A DNA stretch of 64,000 bases from Agromyces flavus (GCF_900104685.1 NZ_LT629755.1:2728001-2792000), one strand, 5' to 3'. Counted from the first letter of the stretch, positions 17,152 through 25,361 are shown. Translations and numbers: made by a program. Notes: generated by a model from the sequence alone, not told the origin.

Positions 17152-17183
17152 GGTGGGGCGGGAACCCTACCTCCCGCCCCACC
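17152..17183. terminator. Terminator hairpin, 12-bp perfect stem
   Basis: GGTGGGGCGGGA (17152-17163) and TCCCGCCCCACC (17172-17183) pair perfectly around an 8-nt loop, 36 nt after the MarR stop. The following 230 nt up to the GNAT stop hold no gene that I can support. Confidence 0.75.
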
Positions 17184-17413
17184 GCGGCCTCACAGGAGGC
17201 CCTCCCCGCCGAGCGACCCGAACTGAGCTCGGCGAGCCAACCTCCCGAGCGACCGTGCTGGGACATGGCGGTCGCGGCGTCGCGGTGCGACGACGTGTCG
17301 GGTCGGGTTCCCGACTCGGGGTATTGAGGAATCGTAACGCCGGGTGCGGTTCAGCGACCAGTGCCCCGAGCGGGGGTCAGGATCCGGAGCCACCGCCCCG
17401 GATCCCGACTCGC

Positions 17414-17725
17414 TCAGGTGCTCGGCGCCTCGGCGGGCCAGTCGACCGAAGCCTCCCAGCCGGAGTGCTCGCGCAGGTAGGCGGCGATGAACGGGCATCG
17501 CGGCACGATGCGCTCGCCGCGAGCGACCGCGTCGTCGAGCACGTAACGGGCGAGCCGGCTGCCGAGGCCCTGGCCCTTGAAGGTCGGATCGATCACCGTG
17601 TGGATGAAGACGATCCGGCCCGGCCGGAGTCGGTACTCGGCGAAGCCGGCGAACTCGCTCCCGAGGAACAGCTCGTAGCGACTCGCGTCGTCGTTGCGGG
17701 TGATCCGCACCCCGTCGTCGGTCAC
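17414..17725 (-). CDS. Small GNAT-like N-acetyltransferase (YidJ/COG2388 type)
   Basis: This 103-residue protein is a minimal GNAT domain of the COG2388 type: RNDDASRYELFLGSEFAGFAEYRL, then HTVIDPTFKGQGLGSRLARYVLDDA (the acetyl-CoA loop is GQGLGS) and CPFIAAYLREH near the C-terminus. These proteins are predicted acetyltransferases of unknown substrate. The GTG start overlaps the hsp20 stop by 4 nt, so it is the second gene of the heat-shock operon and should be under the same HAIR control. Confidence 0.88.
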   Translation of the reverse strand: MTDDGVRITRNDDASRYELFLGSEFAGFAEYRLRPGRIVFIHTVIDPTFKGQGLGSRLARYVLDDAVARGERIVPRCPFIAAYLREHSGWEASVDWPAEAPST

Positions 17726-18231
17726 GACTCGACCGGCTGCACGCCGTCGCCGGAACCGCCCGAGCCCGACGAGGCGTTCGATCCGCCCGTGACCGCGTGC
17801 GACGCCTCGGGCACCTGCACGGTGCGGGCGCTGTCGGCGGTCTCGACCGAGATCTTGCGCGGCTTGGCCTTCTCGCTCACGGGGATGGTGACGCTGAGCA
17901 CCCCATTGTTGTAGTTCGCCGAGATCCGCTCGGTGTCGACGCCCTGGCCTAGGCTCAGCTGACGCAGGAACGACGCGGCCTCGCGCTCGCGCGTGATCCA
18001 CGTGACGCCCTCGCCCGACGGCAGCGTGCGCTCCGCGCGGATCGTGAGCAGCTGGCCGTCGACGTCGATGTCGACCGAGCCCGGGTCGATTCCCGGCAGG
18101 TCGGCCGTGAGCACGTAGTGGTCGCCGTCGCGGTACAGGTCCATCGGCATGCGGCGCGGTCCGCGGCGCGTCGTGTCGAAGAGCGCCGACGCGAGGCGGT
18201 CGAGGTCGCGGAACGGGTCGTTGGTGGCCAT
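17722..18231 (-). CDS. Hsp20/alpha-crystallin small heat-shock protein
   Basis: This 169-residue ATP-independent holdase chaperone has an alpha-crystallin domain (about residues 30-130): MPMDLYRDGDHYVLTADLPGIDPGSVDIDVDG and the family-typical ISANYNNGVLSVTIPV. The C-terminal tail is Gly/Ser-rich. The ATG at 18231 is preceded by GGAAGGAGA at the right spacing. It is transcribed from a promoter that overlaps two HAIR operators, so heat-shock repression by HspR is likely; hspR/dnaK are not in this window. Confidence 0.94.
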   Translation of the reverse strand: MATNDPFRDLDRLASALFDTTRRGPRRMPMDLYRDGDHYVLTADLPGIDPGSVDIDVDGQLLTIRAERTLPSGEGVTWITREREAASFLRQLSLGQGVDTERISANYNNGVLSVTIPVSEKAKPRKISVETADSARTVQVPEASHAVTGGSNASSGSGGSGDGVQPVES

Positions 18232-18254
18232 GATCTCTCCTTCCATCGCACGAA

Positions 18255-18275
18255 GTTGAGTCGGTTCGACTCACC
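18255..18275 (-). promoter_or_regulatory. HAIR (HspR) operator 1
   Basis: GTTGAGT-N7-ACTCACC matches the HspR-associated inverted repeat consensus CTTGAGT-N7-ACTCAAG. It lies downstream of the predicted -10, within the transcribed leader of hsp20. Confidence 0.75.
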
Positions 18276-18284
18276 TTCACTTCG

Positions 18285-18313
18285 ATGATACGAGTTGAGT
18301 CCGCACGACTCAA
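18285..18313 (-). promoter_or_regulatory. hsp20 promoter
   Basis: On the minus strand TTGAGT (18308-18313) is followed after 17 bp by TATCAT (18285-18290). The -35 is the proximal arm of HAIR operator 2, so repressor and RNA polymerase would exclude one another. Confidence 0.7.
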
Positions 18314-18314
18314 C
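18294..18314 (-). promoter_or_regulatory. HAIR (HspR) operator 2
   Basis: GTTGAGT-N7-ACTCAAC, a symmetric HAIR element, 39 bp from operator 1 and overlapping the -35 of the hsp20 promoter. It lies just 3' of the stop codon of the upstream membrane-protein gene. Confidence 0.8.
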
Positions 18315-18319
18315 TTCTG

Positions 18320-19495
18320 TCAGGATGAACGCGCGAGCGCCGAGACCATTCCACCGGTCGGTCCGCCGACGGCGAACGACGACGTCCGCACCATCGCTCG
18401 GGTCCGCGACGACCGCGCTGCCGGCTCGTGCAGCATGGCCGGGTGCGTCGTCACGACGAGGGCGATCAACCAGACGAACACCAGCGCGAAGGCGACGACC
18501 TCGAACACCGTCAGCGAGGCCAGCCCGAGCCGGTCGTAGATCACCCACACCCCCACCTCGGTCGCGAGGGAGAACCAGGACGTCGCGACGAGGCGGCGGG
18601 GCATCCGTCGCACCAGCCAGGGCGTGAGCGACGCGAGCAGGAAGAACGACGCACCGGCGGCGCTTGCGAAGACGTTGTGGATGAGCTCCTCGGTGTTGAT
18701 CGGCACGAGTCCCACCCCCGCGAGCGACAGGCCGATCACGGCGACCAGGACGCGGACGGTGGCGACCGCGCCGCGCCGGGCGCCGTACTCGGGGCGAGCG
18801 AGTCCGCCGGCGAGCCGGCCGGCCATGGCGGCCATCGCGCCACCCGACAGGATGAGCGCGAGGTTGAAGCACGCCGCCGCGAAGTCGCCCGAGGTGCCGA
18901 GCGTACTGAAGTTGCGCACCCACCACTCGCCCGTCGACGTGAGGCTCATGCTCGCCAGGCATCCGGCGGCGAGGAGCATCGCCACCATGTTGAAGGAGCG
19001 GTACGCGGGCTGGTGATGCGCCCGGCGGTGCACGGTCCCCGTGACGGCGCCCAGCGATCCGGCGATCAGCGCGCACGCCGTGACATGCCCGCCCGGCAGC
19101 GGGGCGAACGCCTCGGCCGCCGCCCCCACGGCGAGCGCGCCCATCGTGGCCCACACCGACGCGTTCGCGAGCGCACCCCTGCCCGGGTCGGCCCACGCTG
19201 AGCGCTGCCGCGACCCCGGCCTGCGCCCCGGCGGCACGGATGCCACGGCGAGCGCCGCGAGCAGCAGGACCGCCACACCCACCGCGGCCGCGATGCACAG
19301 CGGGTCGAACACGAGGTGCACGCCCTCGTTGCGATGATGGGCCGGGTCGCTCTCGTGGACCACATGCACGGCGTGGATGAGCTCAACGGAGACCGCCACG
19401 GCGACCGCCGCCGCGATGGCGAGCATGGCCGTCACGAGCGCAGCGTGACGCACGATCGGCGCACGGCCGACGGCGACGGCTCGCACACCACTCAT
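18320..19495 (-). CDS. DUF998-like multi-TM membrane protein
   Basis: This 391-residue protein has about nine to ten hydrophobic helices. The segment WWVRNFSTLGTSGDFAAACFN and the later LVPINTEELIHNVFASAAG resemble DUF998 membrane proteins, whose function is unknown. The N-terminus has a long hydrophobic stretch (residues 15-45). It is transcribed toward the hsp20 operon and stops 6 nt before the HAIR operator, so read-through into hsp20 is possible. The start ATG has no clear Shine-Dalgarno or -10. Confidence 0.75.
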   Translation of the reverse strand: MSGVRAVAVGRAPIVRHAALVTAMLAIAAAVAVAVSVELIHAVHVVHESDPAHHRNEGVHLVFDPLCIAAAVGVAVLLLAALAVASVPPGRRPGSRQRSAWADPGRGALANASVWATMGALAVGAAAEAFAPLPGGHVTACALIAGSLGAVTGTVHRRAHHQPAYRSFNMVAMLLAAGCLASMSLTSTGEWWVRNFSTLGTSGDFAAACFNLALILSGGAMAAMAGRLAGGLARPEYGARRGAVATVRVLVAVIGLSLAGVGLVPINTEELIHNVFASAAGASFFLLASLTPWLVRRMPRRLVATSWFSLATEVGVWVIYDRLGLASLTVFEVVAFALVFVWLIALVVTTHPAMLHEPAARSSRTRAMVRTSSFAVGGPTGGMVSALARSS

Positions 19496-19631
19496 AGCCG
19501 AACCCTCGTCCTCGCGAATCAGACCCCTTCGAGCCTAACCCGGGGCTCCATGCCCGTCACGGCCGAACCGGGGTCCCCGAACGGGGTACGCGGCGGATTC
19601 ACAGACGACAGCCCGGTCCCCTTGGAACGCC

Positions 19632-19661
19632 GAAGGCGGCCCGCTGTCGCGAACCGCCTTC
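19632..19661 (-). terminator. Hairpin downstream of tRNA-Arg
   Basis: GAAGGCGG (19632-19639) and CCGCCTTC (19654-19661) form an 8-bp stem with a 14-nt loop, 5 nt beyond the tRNA 3' end on the minus strand. Confidence 0.5.
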
Positions 19662-19666
19662 TTCTG

Positions 19667-19739
19667 CGCGCCCGGAGGGACTCGAACCCCCAACCTTCTG
19701 ATCCGTAGTCAGATGCTCTATCCATTGAGCTACGGGCGC
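19667..19739 (-). tRNA. tRNA-Arg (anticodon ACG)
   Basis: This 73-nt tRNA reads from GCGCCCG on the minus strand; acceptor arms GCGCCCG/CGGGCGC pair fully, the anticodon stem is TCTGA/TCAGA around CTACGGA, and the T-arm GGGGG-TTCGAGT-CCCTC is present. The ACG anticodon needs A34-to-I editing by TadA, encoded at 11.5 kb. CCA is not encoded. Confidence 0.95.
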
Positions 19740-19835
19740 ATGGGATGTCGCCTGCGCGAGCTCCGCTGATCAGGCAACCCCGCTACTCTAACCCACCCGC
19801 CGCCGAGGCGCCAATCGAGTGCCGCGAAGCGGCTC

Positions 19836-19874
19836 GTCAACCCCCGGTGCTTCCCGCTCGAACGGCGATACGTT
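19836..19874 (+). promoter_or_regulatory. Promoter with GTCAACCCC box, DUF6766 operon
   Basis: GTCAACCCC (19836-19844), a 24-bp gap, then -10 TACGTT (19869-19874), 6 nt before the ATG at 19881. The same box at nearly the same distance precedes several stress genes at 25-41 kb. Confidence 0.55.
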
Positions 19875-19880
19875 CCGGAT

Positions 19881-19964
19881 ATGAGGGTCGTGTTCACATC
19901 ATGGCTGGTCGGAATCTTCGCCGGTCTCGCATACATGTTCGCCGTCATCATCACCGGGAGGTAG
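19881..19964 (+). CDS. 27-aa single-TM peptide upstream of the DUF6766 gene
   Basis: This small open reading frame encodes MRVVFTSWLVGIFAGLAYMF AVIITGR (27 residues), essentially one membrane-spanning helix with positive ends. Three features support it as real: TACGTT ends 6 nt before its ATG, the hydrophobic residues are clustered, and its stop is 3 nt from the ATG of the DUF6766 gene, whose ribosome-binding site GGGAGG lies in its last codons. It may be a small partner subunit or a translational coupling leader. It is too short for routine gene callers. Confidence 0.6.
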   Translation: MRVVFTSWLVGIFAGLAYMFAVIITGR

Positions 19965-19967
19965 CCC

Positions 19968-20636
19968 ATGCGCATCCGCCAGCACCTGCTCAGCATCTTC
20001 TTCGGCGTCATCTTCGTGCTCGCGCTCATCGGCCAGTCCTTCGCCGGCCTGGCGGTGGTCAACGAGGAGAACGCGCAGCACGGCCATCCGCTCGAGACCT
20101 GGGGGCAGTTCGTCACGTCGTCGGACTTCATCGTGGACGTCGCCGAGAACTGGCAGTCGGAGTACCTCCAGTTCTTCCTCTTCATCCTGCTCACCATCTG
20201 GCTCGTCCAGAAGGGCTCGCCCGAGTCCAAGCAGCCGGGCGAGGAGGGCGTCGGCACCGACAAGGAGCAGCTCGTGGGTCGGTACGCGCGGGAGGACTCC
20301 CCGGCCTGGGCCCGCGCCGGCGGCTGGAGGACGTGGGCCTACAGCAATTCGCTGCTCATCACGATGGGCGCGATCTTCCTGCTCTCGTGGCTCGCGCAGG
20401 CGCTCGCCGGCCAGGTCGTCTACAACGAGGAGCAGGCGATGCACGGCCAGCCCGCGATCAGCCTGGCCGAGTACGTCGTGAACCCCGACTTCTGGAACCG
20501 CACCCTGCAGAACTGGCAGTCCGAGTTCCTCGCGGTCGGCAGCATGGTCGCCCTCTCGATCGTGCTCCGCCAGCGCGGCTCGAGCGAGTCCAAGCCCGTG
20601 GGCACGCCGCACCACGTCACCTCGGTCGAGGGCTGA
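19968..20636 (+). CDS. DUF6766 family membrane protein with internal duplication
   Basis: This 222-residue protein has about four hydrophobic helices in two repeats. Repeat 1 has FAGLAVVNEENAQHG and NWQSEYLQFF before QKGSPESKQP; repeat 2 has LAGQVVYNEEQAMHG and NWQSEFLAVG before RQRGSSESKPV. Function is unknown. The duplicated NEE-x-x-x-HG and NWQSE motifs would lie at matching membrane faces. It is translated just after the 27-aa peptide and shares its GTCAACCCC-box promoter, so I infer a stress role. Confidence 0.85.
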   Translation: MRIRQHLLSIFFGVIFVLALIGQSFAGLAVVNEENAQHGHPLETWGQFVTSSDFIVDVAENWQSEYLQFFLFILLTIWLVQKGSPESKQPGEEGVGTDKEQLVGRYAREDSPAWARAGGWRTWAYSNSLLITMGAIFLLSWLAQALAGQVVYNEEQAMHGQPAISLAEYVVNPDFWNRTLQNWQSEFLAVGSMVALSIVLRQRGSSESKPVGTPHHVTSVEG

Positions 20637-20659
20637 GCCGCCACCCCTTCAGGCAGCCG

Positions 20660-21598
20660 CTACCCCTTCAGGCCAGTCGAGGCTACGCCGTCGATGATGC
20701 GCTTCTGCGCAAGGAAGAACACGATGATGAGCGGGACGGTCGTGATGACGCTCGCGGTCACGATGATCTCCCAGTGCCACTCGCCGCCGAAGCCGTAGGC
20801 GTCGACGAGCGACTTCAGGCCCCTCGGGATGGTGAAGGTGCTGGAGTCGCGCAGGTAGATCAGGGCCTTCATCAGGTCGGTCCAGACCGCCTGCACCTCG
20901 AACACGAGCACGACGGCGAGCGCCGGACCGGTCAGCGGCAGCGCGATGCGCCAGAACACGCCCCACTGGCTCGCCCCGTCGATGCGGGCGGCCTCGAACA
21001 GGTCGCGCGGCAGGCCGAGGAAGAACTGGCGCAGCAGGAAGATGTAGAACGCGCTGCCGAACAGGTTGCCGGCCCACAGAGGGGTGAGCGTTCCCACTTG
21101 GCCGAGCGCGTTCCAGATCAGGAACGTGGGGATCATGGTGACCGCGCCGGGCAGCATCATCGTCGCGAGCACCAGCCCGAAGAGGAACCCGCGACCGCGG
21201 AATCGGAAGTACGCGAAGCCCCACGCGACCATGGCGCTCGAGATCGTGACGGTGACCGCGGCGAGCACGGTGACGATGGCGGTGTTCAGCAGCCAGAGTG
21301 CCAGCGGCGCCTCCTGCCAGACCTGGACGTAGTTGTCGAACGTGAAGGTCTGCGGGATGAGGCGATTGTCGAACACCTCGCTGCGCGGCTTGAACGACGC
21401 GCTCACCAGCCAGATGAACGGGTACACGAAGACGATGCCGATGAGGCAGAGCGCGATCCAGGTCAGGACCGTGCCGACCCGCCGGCGACCGCGGGTCTGA
21501 CCCGCCCGGCCCGCGGGGATCTGACGCTGCGGCGGCTCGACGACGTCGGGCCGTGCGGCCTGCTTCTCAGCGGCCGCGACGCGGATGTCGGTGGTCAT
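20660..21598 (-). CDS. Carbohydrate ABC transporter permease (MalG type)
   Basis: This 312-residue inner-membrane permease of the CUT1 family has six TM helices. The EAA loop that contacts the ATPase is FFLGLPRDLFEAARIDGASQWGVFWRIALPLTGPAL (about 200-235). Its ATG overlaps the upstream permease stop by 4 nt. No ATPase gene lies in the cluster, so a shared MsiK-type ATPase encoded elsewhere is likely. A 12-bp direct repeat ACCCCTTCAGGC flanks its stop codon. Confidence 0.92.
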   Translation of the reverse strand: MTTDIRVAAAEKQAARPDVVEPPQRQIPAGRAGQTRGRRRVGTVLTWIALCLIGIVFVYPFIWLVSASFKPRSEVFDNRLIPQTFTFDNYVQVWQEAPLALWLLNTAIVTVLAAVTVTISSAMVAWGFAYFRFRGRGFLFGLVLATMMLPGAVTMIPTFLIWNALGQVGTLTPLWAGNLFGSAFYIFLLRQFFLGLPRDLFEAARIDGASQWGVFWRIALPLTGPALAVVLVFEVQAVWTDLMKALIYLRDSSTFTIPRGLKSLVDAYGFGGEWHWEIIVTASVITTVPLIIVFFLAQKRIIDGVASTGLKG

Positions 21599-22605
21599 CG
21601 GTCCCCCTCGTAATAGACCAGGCGGCGCGACACGAGCAGCTGGATCCCCGTGATGATCATGATGACCAGGAAGAGCAGCCACGCCATCGCCGACGCGTAC
21701 CCCATGTGCAGGAACTGGAACGCCTGCTGGAACAGGTAGATGACGTAGAACAGCGCGGCGTCGTTGCTGTAGGTCGTGTTGCCGGCGCCGAAGAACGCCG
21801 TGTAGGCCTCATCGAACGTCTGCAGGCCGGCGATGGTGTTCACCACGATGACGAAGAACAGCGCGGGGCTGATCATCGGCAGCGTCACGCTGAACGACTG
21901 CCGCCAGAAGCCCGCGCCATCGAGCTGCGCCGACTCGTAGAGCTCCTTCGGGACATTCCGCAGCGCCGCCAGCAGGATGATCACCGACGCGCCGACAGTC
22001 CACAGCGACATGAACACGAGACCGGGCTTCACCCAGTCGGGGTCCGTCGTCCATGATGGGCCGTCGATGCCGAACCAGCCGAGGACCGTGTTGACGAGCC
22101 CGCTCTGGCCGTTGAACAGCAGCAGGAACAGCACGCCGACCGCGACCGGCGGCGTCATCTTCGGCAGGAAGAAGACGGTGCGGAAGAAGCCGGAGGCTCG
22201 TCCGGCCCGGTCGAGCAGGAGGGCCAGCGCGAGCGACACGATCACGTACAGCGGCACCTGCAGGAGCGTGAAGAACGCGGTGTTGCCGAGGGCCAGCAGC
22301 AGCTTCTCGTCGGAGGCCAGCTGGACGTAGTTCTCGATCCCGACGAATTCGGGATTGTTGATCACGTCGTAGTCGGTCAGCGAGAGATATGCACTGTAGA
22401 TCATCGGCCACGCCGTGAAGACCAGGAATCCGATGATCCAGGGGCTGAGGAACAAGAGCGCCGACAGCACGTTGCGCCGCCGCGCGCGGCGGCGTCCCGG
22501 CCGCCGGTCGACCGCGCCGGCCGGCGCCGCCCCCAAGGGCGGGCCGGCCGGGCCGCGGATCGACTCAGGCTCCGGGCTGATGCCCGGCCTGGTCGTGGTG
22601 GACAT
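21595..22605 (-). CDS. Carbohydrate ABC transporter permease (MalF type)
   Basis: This 336-residue permease has a basic N-terminus of about 45 residues and six TM helices. The EAA loop is ALRNVPKELYESAQLDGAGFWRQSFSVTLPMISPAL (about 222-257). It starts within the stop of the substrate-binding protein gene (GTGATG: either GTG at 22608 or ATG at 22605; I use the ATG). It pairs with the MalG-type permease to form the channel of a sugar importer. Confidence 0.92.
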   Translation of the reverse strand: MSTTTRPGISPEPESIRGPAGPPLGAAPAGAVDRRPGRRRARRRNVLSALLFLSPWIIGFLVFTAWPMIYSAYLSLTDYDVINNPEFVGIENYVQLASDEKLLLALGNTAFFTLLQVPLYVIVSLALALLLDRAGRASGFFRTVFFLPKMTPPVAVGVLFLLLFNGQSGLVNTVLGWFGIDGPSWTTDPDWVKPGLVFMSLWTVGASVIILLAALRNVPKELYESAQLDGAGFWRQSFSVTLPMISPALFFVIVVNTIAGLQTFDEAYTAFFGAGNTTYSNDAALFYVIYLFQQAFQFLHMGYASAMAWLLFLVIMIITGIQLLVSRRLVYYEGDR

Positions 22606-23996
22606 CACTCACCGCCCTCGAGCTCCGCCCAGCCGTCGTCGAGCGCCGCCTGCGCCGCCTCCTGCGCCTTCGCAAGCGCATCGGCCGGCTCGGCCTCACC
22701 GTTCAGGACGCTGTTGACCGCATCGAACATCGCGTCCTGGAACTCGGCGTCGGCGGGATTGGCGGGCAGCGAGAAGGTGTTCTCGTTCGCCTCGTACATC
22801 GCGGCGACCGCGGAGGCCCACGGCTCCTCATCGGCCGTCGTCATGCCCTGGATCTCCTCGTCGGCCACGGTGTTGCCGGTCAGGATGCCCGTGAAGGTGA
22901 GGCCCTCGGCTTCACGAGCGTCGAGTCGGGCCTGCGCGGCCGCGCGCCACGCATCGATCGAGGTCATCACCCGCGCCCAGCGGCACGCTGCTTCTGGGTT
23001 GTCACTGCCGGACGGGATGGCCCACGCCTGACCCGTCGCGTACGCGGTCGGCTCGCCGCCGGTCGTTCGCACGGTGTCGAAGGCCATGGGCGCATCGGCC
23101 GAGACCTCGTTGAGGACGTTGATGTACCACTGCTCCATCGGCATGGCGCCGAGCGTGTTCGTCGCGAACTGGTTGCCCGAACCGAAGAAGTCGGCCGAGT
23201 CGCGTGTCGCCTTGATCGCCGGCCATCCGCCCTGCTCGTCGTAGATCCCCGCCGCCCACTCGAGGGCTTCGACCGCCTCGTCGGAGTCGAGCTGTGCGGT
23301 CCGGCCGTCGTCGCTGAGGATCGAGCCGCCCGCTGCCTGGACCCAGAGCGGCAGGAACTCCGGCAGCTTGCTGTCGAAGCCGATGACGCTCACGTTGTCA
23401 CCCTCGCTCTGCACGAGCTTGCCGGCAGCTTCGGTCATGGCTTCGCGATCGGAGCCGTTGACGTCCTCGATCGAGACGCCCGCGGCGTCGAGCAGGTCGG
23501 CGTTCGCCATGGTCACCTGCACGGTGTTGAACTCGGGGATGCCGTAGATCGTGCCGTCGAGCGTCACCTGGTCGAGCGCCGACTCGACGATGTCGCCGGT
23601 CTCGATGCCCTCGCCGTCGATGCAATCCTCGAGGGGGATGATGGCGCCACGCGCCGCGAGCGACCCGATCTGGTTGCGAGAGGCGTAGAGCAGGCTCGGC
23701 GGCTCACCCGACGCGACGGAGGAGAGGAACTGCTGGATGTCGAGTTCGCCCTCGATGAGCTCCAACTCGACGTCGCCGAGTTCGGCCTCGGCCATCTCCG
23801 CACGGGTCGAGGAGACCTCGTCGGTGTCCGCCGAGAAGCCCATGACCGACAGGGTGCCGGAGAGGTCGGCGTCCGGATCGTATTCCGCATCGGTCTCGCC
23901 GGCCTGTCCCCCGGTCCCCACGGCGCATCCGCCGAGCAGGAGCCCTGCCGACCCGACCAGTGCGGTCGCGGCAAGGGCGCGGTGTCCGAATCGCAT
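22605..23996 (-). CDS. Extracellular sugar-binding lipoprotein of an ABC importer
   Basis: This 463-residue solute-binding protein (family 1, COG1653) is a lipoprotein: MRFGHRALAATALVGSAGLLLGGC gives a signal peptide and lipobox (LLGGC, Cys at about residue 24). The mature part has IYGIPEFNTVQVTMANADLLDAAG and a C-terminal helical region. The ligand is unknown; neighbours do not include a glycosidase on this strand. It is the first gene of the importer operon, behind a LacI-like operator at 24092. Confidence 0.92.
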   Translation of the reverse strand: MRFGHRALAATALVGSAGLLLGGCAVGTGGQAGETDAEYDPDADLSGTLSVMGFSADTDEVSSTRAEMAEAELGDVELELIEGELDIQQFLSSVASGEPPSLLYASRNQIGSLAARGAIIPLEDCIDGEGIETGDIVESALDQVTLDGTIYGIPEFNTVQVTMANADLLDAAGVSIEDVNGSDREAMTEAAGKLVQSEGDNVSVIGFDSKLPEFLPLWVQAAGGSILSDDGRTAQLDSDEAVEALEWAAGIYDEQGGWPAIKATRDSADFFGSGNQFATNTLGAMPMEQWYINVLNEVSADAPMAFDTVRTTGGEPTAYATGQAWAIPSGSDNPEAACRWARVMTSIDAWRAAAQARLDAREAEGLTFTGILTGNTVADEEIQGMTTADEEPWASAVAAMYEANENTFSLPANPADAEFQDAMFDAVNSVLNGEAEPADALAKAQEAAQAALDDGWAELEGGE

Positions 23997-24091
23997 GTGC
24001 AACCCCGTTCGTCTGTCCCATCCCCCGGACGCGCCCAACGTACGGTGGCAGGGATGCGGGCGAGAAGGGCCTTGACAGAAGCGGCTCTCCG

Positions 24092-24105
24092 GAGAAGCGC
24101 TTTTC
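24092..24105 (-). promoter_or_regulatory. LacI-family-like operator upstream of the sugar importer
   Basis: GAGAAGCGCTTTTC (24092-24105) is a near-palindrome with the central CG typical of LacI-family operators. A second, weaker copy, CAGAAGCGGCTCTC, lies at 24077-24090. No LacI-family gene occurs in the window, so the regulator would act in trans. Confidence 0.45.
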
Positions 24106-24132
24106 CCCCGTGCGGGGGGTGAGCGGTGCTCA

Positions 24133-25314
24133 TCAGGGGCGCAGGACCACCTTCACGCAGCCCTCCTCCTTCTTCTTGAACAGGTCGTACAGCTCAGCGG
24201 CGTCGGTGAGCGGTGCTCGATGCGTGGCGAAGTCCTCGAGCCCGAGCGGGTCGTCCTCGGCCTCCGCGAGCGGCAGGATGTCGTCGAACCAGCGCTGGAC
24301 GTTCGCCTGCCCGAAGCGCAGCGTGAGCTGCTTGTCGAAGATCCGCAGCATCGGCATGGGGTCGGCGTTGCCGCCGTACACGCCCACGACCGACAGGGTT
24401 CCGCCGCGTCGGACGCCGTCGATGGCGAGCTGCAGCGCGCTCAACCGATCCACGCCGGCCTTCGTCATCATCGGCTTCCCCAGCCCCGACGGCATGCTGC
24501 CGACGATGTTCTGCACGAGCGCCGTCGCGGGATTGCCGTGCGCCTCGAGGCCGACGGCGTCGATGACCGCGTCGGGGCCCTGGCCGACGGTCGTGCTCGC
24601 GAGCGCATCGACGGCCTGCTCGTGCTCCTCGAAGTCGATCGGCTCGGCACCGTAGCGCTCGGCCATGAGCCGCCGTTCGGGCACCGGGTCGACCCCGACG
24701 ACACGGATGCCGCGGTGCCGCGCGACGCGGACGGCCATCTGCCCGATCGGCCCGAGTCCGACGACGGCGAGCGTGTCGCCGGGCTGCGCGCCGGAGTACT
24801 CCACCGCCTGCCAGGCGGTCGGCAGCACGTCGGACAGGAACAGGTAGCGCTCGTCCGGCAGGTCGCGACCGACCACGCGTAGGTTCGCATCGGCGAGGAC
24901 CACGCGCATCGCCTCCGCCTGTCCGCCGGGGACCTGGCCGTAGAGCTCGGTGTAGCCGTACAGGCTCGCGCCGGTGCCCTGGTCGTCGTTGCGGGTGGTC
25001 TCGCACTGCGTTGGAAGGCCGGCCCGGCACATCCGGCAGTGGCCGCACGCGATGACGAACGGCACCACGACGCGGTCTCCGACGGCGATGCGTTCGACGT
25101 CCGCACCGACCTCCTCGACGATGCCCATGGGCTCGTGGCCGAGGATGTCGCCGCGGTGCATCAGCGGACCGAAGACGTCGAGCAGGTGCAGGTCGGAGCC
25201 GCAGATCGCCGTCGACGTGATGCGGACGATCGCGTCGGTCGGCTCGACGATCCTCGGGTCGTCGACCTCGTCGACGCGGACGTCTCGGGCGGCATGCCAG
25301 GTCACAGCTCTCAT
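24133..25314 (-). CDS. Zinc-dependent alcohol dehydrogenase (formaldehyde-dehydrogenase-like)
   Basis: This 393-residue medium-chain dehydrogenase keeps the catalytic-zinc residues (STAICGSDLHLLD, ILGHEPMGIVEEVG), the structural-zinc lobe CGHCRMCRAGLPTQC, and the Rossmann motif VVGLGPIGQMAVRVA. The insertion before the C-terminus and DAVGLEAHG resemble glutathione-independent formaldehyde dehydrogenase-type proteins, which are often stress-induced; the substrate is not fixed. I use the ATG at 25314: TGGGAT (25321-25326, minus strand) ends 6 nt before it, and a GTCAACCCC box (25353-25361) lies 25-26 bp further upstream. Confidence 0.88.
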   Translation of the reverse strand: MRAVTWHAARDVRVDEVDDPRIVEPTDAIVRITSTAICGSDLHLLDVFGPLMHRGDILGHEPMGIVEEVGADVERIAVGDRVVVPFVIACGHCRMCRAGLPTQCETTRNDDQGTGASLYGYTELYGQVPGGQAEAMRVVLADANLRVVGRDLPDERYLFLSDVLPTAWQAVEYSGAQPGDTLAVVGLGPIGQMAVRVARHRGIRVVGVDPVPERRLMAERYGAEPIDFEEHEQAVDALASTTVGQGPDAVIDAVGLEAHGNPATALVQNIVGSMPSGLGKPMMTKAGVDRLSALQLAIDGVRRGGTLSVVGVYGGNADPMPMLRIFDKQLTLRFGQANVQRWFDDILPLAEAEDDPLGLEDFATHRAPLTDAAELYDLFKKKEEGCVKVVLRP

Positions 25315-25320
25315 GGCGTC

Positions 25321-25361
25321 ATCCCAACAAGGACGCCTGAAGCGCCGCGAGGGGGTTGACA
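25321..25361 (-). promoter_or_regulatory. Promoter with GTCAACCCC box, dehydrogenase gene
   Basis: On the minus strand TGTCAACCCC (25361 down to 25352), 25 bp, then the weak -10 TGGGAT (25326-25321), then 6 nt to the ATG. This is one of five or six similarly spaced occurrences in the window. Confidence 0.5.

Noticed and set aside
19519..19725. Minus-strand frame overlapping tRNA-Arg
   Set aside because: It reads through the tRNA; a tRNA gene does not normally overlap a coding gene, and the product has no features.
24105..24119. CCCCC-GTGC-GGGGG hairpin as terminator of the dehydrogenase
   Set aside because: The stem is only five base pairs, there is no T-run, and it abuts the LacI-like site; too weak to call.
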